Assembly: GCA_036897485.1 (NCBI GenBank)
Contig: JAYMTF010000997.1
Span: forward strand, 1 to 27,444
Direction of reading: 5' to 3'
DNA from: Pelargonium nanum
Taxonomy: Eukaryota > Streptophyta > Magnoliopsida > Geraniales > Geraniaceae
Length of the DNA: 27,444 nucleotides
The notes under the pieces were generated by a model that saw only the letters and a program-made list of their open reading frames with translations, searched no databases and had not been told where the DNA came from. Made by a program: the position numbers and the translations under genes. Shown in pieces: positions 20,593 through 27,444 of the stretch (position 1 is its first letter; the number at the start of each line of letters is the position of its first letter).

Positions 20593-20952
20593 ATCAAAAC
20601 ATCCTTTTGTCTTCACATTGAGAAGCATATTTTTATACATATATTCCATTCCATGTCTCTCCTCTCTGCCTTATCGTTTAAGCTTTCGTTACCATTCAAG
20701 TTTCATGTTCCCAAGTTACTATAAAATTGTCTTCTCAGACATTTTCAAAGAACAGAATCTGCATAATCTTGCAATGCAGTATTTTTCAGCCGCCTTCGGC
20801 TGATTCGATAGTCTTGATCTGAAACTCCTAGGCTCCACTTGGCATGCCAATGAGACTTGCTTCACTAAAACAACAGCTAACCAAACATTTTAGATCCTTA
20901 ACAAAAAAACAATAGTACTACAAGAATGAATAAGAGGAAATGCAACTAAACT

Positions 20953-20958
20953 TTTATT
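20953..20958 (-). terminator. Poly(A) signal of gene B
   Basis: AATAAA on the minus strand, 90 bases after the gene B stop codon and 390 bases upstream of the TATA box of gene A. Confidence 0.6.
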
Positions 20959-21047
20959 TATACGAGCATAACTTGGCAATATACAATAAGAATGAATTCA
21001 ATTGTGGTACATGTATATACGTCGCAAAGCCTCAAGAAGAGGCTATA

Positions 21048-23571
21048 CTACAGGGCTGTTCCTGCAGCGTATTCACTAGAGATACCTATGCGTTGCGCAT
21101 AAGGTGCCCATATCATCACAGAAAGCATAACCCCCGAAGCGACCATGGACAAGCCAATATAGATCCAATAACTATACCGGCTCAGCCCTGGACAATGATC
21201 CTTACTGATGAGGCTAAAGGTTTCGCGGACAAAGCTGCAATCCATTAATTCCACGAGAAACGGGCCATAATGATGCAATGTGTAGCTCACATTTGTAGCA
21301 AGTGACAACTGACCATAGATTTTGGGGGTCAAGCGGCCCTTACTTGTGCAAATATCATCTGATGTAGCGTCGCAAAGAAACGTGCCATATAGCTGTGTGA
21401 ATTAGTACTAACAAATATCAGATGACATAGAAAACAAGAAGTTGAGATATTCAAGAACAGTCACTTGTGTTATTGACTTAATGCTTAAGCTTACCTGTGA
21501 TGCATTCGCCACGTCCACTTCACCATTAGCACAGTTTCTATCAGTCAGATCAGTATTGTACGGGACGCAGACAAGAGGCATCAACGGACCAGATTGATTG
21601 TAGTTAAAACTTCCACCTTTTGGTTGCTGGCTTGAGGGGAAATTAGCATTGCCTGCAAGAGCAACAAACTGGTTAACATTACCAAGCAATTGTACCGTGA
21701 CGTTTCTGGCAGTATTCAATGCTCGTTGTGAGGTGGCGTTGTCTGGACACGAAAGAAGATCATCCAATGCAGTGTGAGCAGTAGGGTTTTGGACCCATTC
21801 ATCCATTGCAAGGCAAGTGTCCCCCACGGCGCTGCAATGCAAGAAAATAGATTCTTTACAAGATTATACGAGCAATCTTTACCGGTTCCAAGATTATATC
21901 ATGGTTCGGTGCAACTTACTTGTGGAAAAGGAGAAAGATACCGCACATGACAAACAAGCCTGCAACAAAGATCCATCCCATGACAACAAGTCTGCAATTG
22001 TTAAAGAAAACGCGCGCATCAAGAATTAAGAATCTTGGAGTCTAAAAAACCGAAAACAATACAGATCAAACTATGCATCCAAATCACTTACATGTATATT
22101 GGTAATTCCATGCCCACATATGCCAATACTGCAAGAAAACTTTGTTATTATCACTCAGCTCATAAGCAATCAACATCAATTTAAGGGTATCAATAAGCTT
22201 ACCTAAACCAAGAACCGTAAAGAAGAGCATAAATGAAGAAATGATGATGAGAGACAATATCCTGCAAGAAGAGCAACTTTTGTTAACAAGAATTGACAAG
22301 AAGAGACAAGGAATAGTTAGTTTACTCACACTTGATCAAGAACATGTTTGATATGTCCCGGGATCTCATCCTTTTTCTCATCGATCATGATAACAGACGA
22401 ATTAATATCTGTCAAGACTTTGTCCACATTGTCCGTGATGTCGGGAGGTAGAGTAAGCTTTTGGTCCACTGCAACCTGCTTTGCTGAAGAAAGCTGAGTC
22501 TGCACAATCTTGAGTTTCTCGCTTGTGTTATTCGCTTGATCAAGGATATAGCTCAATGCGCTTCTTGTATTCTTGTGAAACATGTCCTGTCCCTTTAATA
22601 GAACGCCACTTCCTATTCTGATATGTGCAATCCGACAAAGGTTCAGCAAATATTTGATCATTCAAGTACGCGCACACAAATAAAAGTGGTTACATAGGAT
22701 CACTTACATTGTATCTATTGTGACAAACACGAGGATGGCTAGAAAAACTATGTAAGCTATCTGAGGATAGCCGGTACACTTGCGATGGTAGCAAAAATGT
22801 AAAATACATGCTACTAACAAGAATGTGCCAAATCCAAACAACCAAATAGCAGAAACAATGAAAGGGCCAGCAGCACTAAACCCAACAGACTGCATACAAA
22901 ACACAAAATAGTTAATAATACCAAAAAAAGGACTAAAACAAGAACTCAAAACCAATGAAACAATGTAAATAAAGAACTCACCCAAAGGTAATGTTTATCA
23001 GAAACATTCCACCCACCAGTATAGTATTCAAAACTTTGAGTAGGGTCTTTCCTGTGTGTTCTGTCTTCAGCTAAAACCACAGGTGGACCTCGCGGAGCTG
23101 AACTTTGATTCATTGCCTCAAAAAGAGACCTTAATTTCCATGATAACACATTGTCATTGATCGCCCCTACGTTATATACAAGACATACATTTTTTCATAA
23201 GCACATTTCAAAGAGAAGTTAACTAACAAGGTTGACAGGAAAGACATGAACATAGTGCATACCTAGGAAGCGCTTGGTTGATGGATTATGAAATTGTGAA
23301 GCTCCATCAGAGAATATATCTTTTGCGCCTAAGAATAATATGAAAAACCATTTAGGTACAAGAGCTAGAAGAAACGGATGGTGACACATTGTGTATAGCA
23401 AATTGTTAACATGTATCAAATCGCAAGATGGCGAAAAAGACACATTGTATATATAAACATGCACATACCTTGAACTTGTGTTTTTGGTGCATGATGAGAA
23501 GCTTCATGGGAGGGCAAAAATAGTGTTGAAAGGAGGAACAGAAACAGTTGCTGCCATTTGAAATGTATCAT
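21048..23571 (-). CDS. Five-pass membrane protein, prominin/tweety/Prm1-like (gene B)
   Basis: I place ten exons: 23469-23571, 23263-23328, 22982-23166, 22708-22889, 22330-22617, 22203-22261, 22092-22128, 21920-21991, 21495-21831 and 21048-21392. All borders are GT-AG and the phases agree, giving 557 residues. The start is a signal peptide (LFLFLLSTLFL core). Spans lie near 121-148, 158-180, 277-300, 306-329 and 520-542, with two large extracytosolic loops. Conserved with gene A are GWNVSDKHY before the first span, GDTCLAMDEWVQNP at the start of loop two, and CSFVRETF with KDHCPGL before the last span. The 66-base second exon (22 residues) is absent from gene A, while the five central exons match it in length. 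The biochemical role is unknown; the topology suggests a plasma-membrane or endomembrane protein. Confidence 0.87.
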
Positions 23572-23600
23572 TGGGGTTTTTGTGAGGTTTCTTGGTGGAA

Positions 23601-23606
23601 CTTATA
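23601..23606 (-). promoter_or_regulatory. TATA-like box of gene B
   Basis: The minus strand reads TATAAG within TTTATAAG, about 30 bases before the ATG at 23571, which is the same tight spacing as in gene A. Confidence 0.45.
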
Positions 23607-23628
23607 AAGGAGAAAGAAAAAAAAATCT

Positions 23629-23663
23629 CAGAATGCAAAAAGTATCAGTCCTTTTGCATTCTG
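23629..23663. repeat. Perfect 12-bp inverted repeat in the gene B promoter
   Basis: CAGAATGCAAAA (23629-23640) and TTTTGCATTCTG (23652-23663) are exact reverse complements with an 11-base spacer, starting about 22 bases upstream of the TATA-like box. It could be a symmetric protein-binding site or a small hairpin. Confidence 0.6.
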
Positions 23664-24876
23664 GTATTTTTTTTGAAGTTTGGAATAAGATTAAGGTCAA
23701 TTCTTTTCTTTTTTCTTTCTCTCCAGGTATAGATTAGATGATTGTTTCTTGCAGAATTGAGTTTTTGACAAAAACTGGTTGCTGCAGAGAATTGAAGTAT
23801 GGAGGATTGTTTAGCCATTGTCTCAAATGGGTATAAAGGAAAATAAGGAATTACAGGCTAATACTAATAAGCCTAATATAGCAATACACATCCCAATAAT
23901 CATATATCTATTTGTTTATACTCAAAATTCACTTTCTGATATTGAACATTGTCCTGAAATAAAGCTCTTTCTCAAATACTTGTTCCTCTGTTCAACTATT
24001 TTTGACATTGAGTATAATTTACAGCAATATATTTTCAAATAAGTAAACAATTTGTAACATTAATCCATTTTTAAAATCCATTTAATTCAATTACACTTGT
24101 AAGTTTATTCATATGCATATTACAAATTTGAATTTACTAAAAAGAAATTCTAACATCTCAATTTCGTGCACTAACACTAAAATAAATATTTGCGGCATGA
24201 TCGATTATCAACACAAATTATGCATCCACCTGCTTAAAACATACAGTCATTTTAATCATATAATCTGCATGTATACTACCATTATAAAGGTAGGTTTTGT
24301 GGCTTAAAGTTTAGACCACATCCTATAGTTCATATCATTTCTTTTATGCATATATTAACATTGCTGGATAGTACTTTTTTATTATGAAGGTGGCCGAGAA
24401 GGAAACAAACGATCTTGATCATAAGATGATCAACATCTCGAAGTTTTGTAGTGTAAGGATGAAATATTGGAAAAAATTAAAATAGTAGGGGTGATTATAC
24501 GGTAATGTTTAGTATTCTAATTTGTTGAAACTATATAACGATAAATCAATATAAGAGAAGCACGAACAGAAAACACTTCAGAAAATGACAGACAAAGAAT
24601 ATAGGAATAGGTTGCTAATAAGTATTATAAGAAATGTTTTTCTTCTGGTGTTGAAGAGGCCAATGGATACATATGGGACGGGAGAAGTACCGGCTTTCCA
24701 TACAGCAGTTGGGATTCAAATTCAATATTATCAATGTGTTACGTGTAATAAACCACTTTTATGAAAGCAACACTGGATTGTTCTAATAAACCTCACACTT
24801 GTTACAAACAGAATAGAATAATAAGCATACGTATCTTTTTTATAAATAATAAACAAAATTTTCCTACACAAATCCT
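23664..24876. other. AT-rich intergenic DNA, no gene seen
   Basis: This lies between gene B and the 3' end of the DUF247 gene. The open frames are short, AT-rich and without recognisable domains. Confidence 0.5.
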
Positions 24877-24882
24877 TTTATT
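24877..24882 (-). terminator. Poly(A) signal directly after the DUF247 stop
   Basis: AATAAA on the minus strand abuts the TAG stop at 24883-24885. It may not be the one used, because it would give a very short 3' UTR. Confidence 0.4.
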
Positions 24883-26436
24883 CTAATTTTTAGATAAATT
24901 GAGTTCAAAAATAAAACTTTCAGATGCTTGTAATGCAACCAAGAACAATAGCATAATAGCTGCCACCAAAATAAGAAACTGCCATGAACCAAACACATAA
25001 AGCTTAACAAACTTTCCAATCTTAAATTGCACTTTTGTCAATCTGATAGATTTGCTCATCCCATTCCACAGCTTAGCCACCTCTTCATCACTCTTCAATC
25101 TGTTGAGAATGATCCCTCTCCCCCTCAGTATCTTCACATCCTCCTCAGTATCTATGATCCCATTCATTAGCTCGGTGTATCGCGTAAAAACCAACGGCCC
25201 TGATGCATTTGATGCCTCATATGCCACCAAGTTCCTCAAGATCACCTCTGTGTTCACATCAAGACTAATGGCAGGGAGCCAGAATGTGACTGTTTTAATG
25301 TCAAAGCCAATGCTTGAGATGTTACCATTTGTGGGCAAGAAAGAGACACCTGAATTTGACAGCTCAGTAACGGAAGGAATGGTGATCTCCTCAACTAGTG
25401 GCGGCTTGTTGATGTTGTTGCTTTCATTTTCTGATGGTTTGTTCATTTCTTGATCTTGGAAGGAAAGTAAGGACTCGACTGGCGGTTTCAAGATTACGAA
25501 GAAGGGAAGTTTAGAGATGATCATGCAAGGCAATCTCAGCAGGAGTTTTACATGTTTTGAAGATAATGCTCTCTTGAAAAGATCCACAAATTGACTCCAA
25601 ATCTCATCAAGAAGCTGTTTCAATTTCATTATATATCTCAAGCTTCTTGAAGAGTGCTCTTGCCTTTGCTCTGACTCTTCTTGTTCTTGATCAATCTCAG
25701 GATTCTCACCAACACTCTCAAGTGGATCTTGCAAATTTGGCATGATCATTTGGTACAAGAAATCTAGCAAGTGTGCAAGATGTGAGATTTGGAACTGTGG
25801 AAGATTCTCTGCCTTGTTGAAAGGAGACAGTTCTTTGCTCACTCCCAATAACATGGAAACCAACAATTCATCAGCTGATTCCAATGACGGGAATTGCAAC
25901 TCCAAAATCTTCCTCAACACGAACAAAGGGATTTGATTCTCAAGCATCACAATGTCTCTAAGAATCATGTTATGTGCTGATTTTCTACCCTCGCAGTCTA
26001 GCAAATGTGACATCTTGGAATTGACTCTTCTCAGGACCATCTTGCCATGTCGGGCCTCATATATTTGAAGGAACTCAAGCAAGAATGATGCGTCAAGGGC
26101 CATCATCCACGCCAAGGTCTCGCCATTGAAGTCCAAGTACTTGTGGTACGATGCTCGGATTCTTGGCTCAAGAAGAGTCAATTGGTCGACAAGATTTTGG
26201 AACTTGAGGCTTAGGAGATTCTTTTGAGCTCTCTTTGCTGCTGCAAGCTTGTATCTCTCCATTTCATATAGCTCCGGGCGCCAATAATGGTAAGGACCTA
26301 TTGCAACTTTTTGGGGAGTATAGGAATCTGGATCAGTGGACATGAGTGATTTGGGAACATTGAATATGCAGACCGGGTTTTCATTGTAATTTTCAAGATC
26401 TTCATGATCAAGTGCTCGCGAATTTGAATAACCCAT
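24883..26436 (-). CDS. DUF247 / UPF0481 membrane-anchored protein
   Basis: This single-exon gene of 517 residues begins at the ATG at 26436. The plant DUF247 domain spans about residues 20-495: IFNVPKSLMS near 24, then the diagnostic KVAIGPYHYWRPELYEMERYK at about 43-63, DASFLLEFLQIYE near 134 and DIVMLENQIPLFVLRKI near 165. The domain closes with NLVAYEASN and a TDEEDV-like segment near 405-430. An acidic, Gln-rich stretch lies near 250-265. One hydrophobic span (FLILVAAIMLLFLVALQ, about 488-504) sits at the C-terminus, as usual for the family, suggesting a tail-anchored plasma-membrane protein. The closest named type I recall is the UPF0481 At3g02645-like group. Some grass members act in self-incompatibility; no such role is implied here. 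The frame is intact. Confidence 0.92.
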   Translation of the reverse strand: MGYSNSRALDHEDLENYNENPVCIFNVPKSLMSTDPDSYTPQKVAIGPYHYWRPELYEMERYKLAAAKRAQKNLLSLKFQNLVDQLTLLEPRIRASYHKYLDFNGETLAWMMALDASFLLEFLQIYEARHGKMVLRRVNSKMSHLLDCEGRKSAHNMILRDIVMLENQIPLFVLRKILELQFPSLESADELLVSMLLGVSKELSPFNKAENLPQFQISHLAHLLDFLYQMIMPNLQDPLESVGENPEIDQEQEESEQRQEHSSRSLRYIMKLKQLLDEIWSQFVDLFKRALSSKHVKLLLRLPCMIISKLPFFVILKPPVESLLSFQDQEMNKPSENESNNINKPPLVEEITIPSVTELSNSGVSFLPTNGNISSIGFDIKTVTFWLPAISLDVNTEVILRNLVAYEASNASGPLVFTRYTELMNGIIDTEEDVKILRGRGIILNRLKSDEEVAKLWNGMSKSIRLTKVQFKIGKFVKLYVFGSWQFLILVAAIMLLFLVALQASESFIFELNLSKN

Positions 26437-26538
26437 CGATGCTCATCGAAGTTTGGATTTGATCTCAAGTTCATGGCGGGTTTGGGAGAATTTGTTGCAG
26501 TAGTAACTTTTGCAAGAAATGGGAGTTTTTGTTTGCAT
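26298..26538 (-). promoter_or_regulatory. Chain of three upstream ORFs before DUF247
   Basis: If transcription starts above 26538, three ATGs precede the main one. uORF1 is 26443-26538 (31 codons plus stop). uORF2 is 26408-26446 (12 codons plus stop), whose ATG overlaps the uORF1 TGA as ATGA. uORF3 is 26298-26474 (58 codons plus stop). uORF2 and uORF3 overlap the main start in other frames, which would be expected to reduce its translation. The transcription start is unknown. Confidence 0.4.
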
Positions 26539-26558
26539 TCGCTGTTTTCAGTGAACAA

Positions 26559-27360
26559 CGAAAGAGGCGTTTCTTGTGCTATAAGGCAGCTTAAGACATA
26601 ACATAACAGCTAAAAATCATGGACTGCTCTATAAATTTTAACTACGTACACACTTTTGAATTTGTGACTCGAAGTCATTATGGGAGGTGATTAATTAATC
26701 ATTTTAAACCAATTAATCTAGATTTAAAAGTGTGATAGTCTAAAGTTTAGGATATCAAAAGAGAATACATGTCTAGTGAAAATCAGTGTCACATTAGAAT
26801 TCAACTATGACACGAGTAAGAGAGTAAATCAAACTGAAAAAATAACTAACTGTGATAGTTAGAGAGAAATGAAGAGCCTTCAATGTAAGTAGCTAGGAGA
26901 GTCTATTTGCCTCTATCCTGAACCTAAGTTGATTATGGTGTATCATGGACCGAGTTGCTTAGGTTGTGGATCAGGTCAAATGAAATGTGCATCGTATTGA
27001 ACTAATGTACGTTATGAAATTGAACCGATAGAAATAAACTCAAGTAATTATATACCATTACCGACATTTTTGTATATTTTTGCACACAAAATGTAAACTC
27101 AATTAAAATATTCATAGCTCAAATTAGCTTGTTTAGACTATATTTTGTGGATTTTAAAATAAAATTATAACAAAAAAAATCTATATTTTATGTTATAAAG
27201 TTGACTATATTTTATTTCCTTAAAAATAAAAAGTGGACTATATTTTATAGTTTAGACTATTTATAACCATTAGTTTGATTAAACCAACATAAAACATATT
27301 TAAAAAATAACTGGTTGTGAGGATTTTGAATTTTAGAAACTAGGATTAATGTCACCGATA
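26559..27360. other. AT-rich intergenic DNA upstream of DUF247
   Basis: No gene is visible. The words GACTATATTTTA and GACTATTTAT recur three to four times between 27138 and 27262, as imperfect short repeats. Confidence 0.45.
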
Positions 27361-27444
27361 GTACATGAACTTTTACTCAATACTCAATTTAGTACACCAA
27401 ACTTTAAAAAAACCAATTTGATACATAAACTTTTAATTTCAACC
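27361..27444. repeat. Imperfect direct repeats of about 30 bp
   Basis: Three successive units begin GTACATGAACTTTT (27361), GTACACCAAACTTT (27392) and ATACATAAACTTTT (27421) and the first two end in CAATTT. This GTACNTGAACTTT pattern is common in plant intergenic repeats. The array is cut by the window edge. Confidence 0.55.

Noticed and set aside
20940-21248. Plus-strand ORF of 102 codons
   Set aside because: It is antisense to the last exon and 3' UTR of gene B.
1-27444. CRISPR arrays, operons or other prokaryotic systems
   Set aside because: The window has spliced genes, SINEs and a plant LINE; no regularly spaced repeat array or operon exists.

Overview
This is an AT-rich stretch of nuclear DNA from a flowering plant, most likely a eudicot. 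The evidence is: genes with GT-AG introns of about 70-170 bases, three plant-typical gene families (DUF247/UPF0481, the plant serine-rich small protein family, and plant five-pass proteins often labelled 'plasma membrane fusion protein'), a plant L1-type LINE whose ORF1 carries a DUF4283 domain, and two tRNA-derived SINEs. I cannot name the species.

Layout. Bases 1-6728 hold no gene I can support: a 26-bp palindrome, a plus-strand SINE (984-1118), a promoter-like island with no gene behind it (about 2611-2980), a possible LTR remnant (about 4760-5100) and a minus-strand SINE (5903-6060). A complete-length but broken LINE lies on the minus strand at 6745-11970, flanked by an identical 16-bp target duplication; just outside it is a perfect 36-bp-arm palindrome. 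A small intronless serine-rich-family gene sits on the minus strand at 13282-13638. A likely 5'-truncated LINE tail ends at 16353.

From 16581 to 23571 two paralogous genes lie head to tail on the minus strand. I rebuilt their exons by hand: gene A (16581-20520, 9 exons, 563 aa) and gene B (21048-23571, 10 exons, 557 aa). Both predict a signal peptide and five membrane spans with two large glycosylated loops, the arrangement known from prominin, tweety and fungal Prm1. Internal exon lengths are almost identical (182, 285/288, 59, 37, 72, 346/337), so this is a tandem duplication. Two introns of gene A were enlarged by insertions that gene B lacks: an 809-bp element with a 5-bp target duplication, and a 632-bp element that is almost entirely an imperfect inverted repeat with a TTA duplication. 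Removing each leaves introns of about 90-105 bases, like those of gene B.

An intronless DUF247 gene (24883-26436, minus strand, 517 aa) follows; its upstream region carries a chain of overlapping short ORFs. The rest, to 27444, is AT-rich and ends in roughly 30-bp direct repeats.

All supported genes are on the minus strand. No shared pathway is evident; what links the genes is membrane or cell-surface location for three of the four. The most notable content is structural: the tandem pair, the intron-filling inverted repeat, and the palindrome at the LINE target site.
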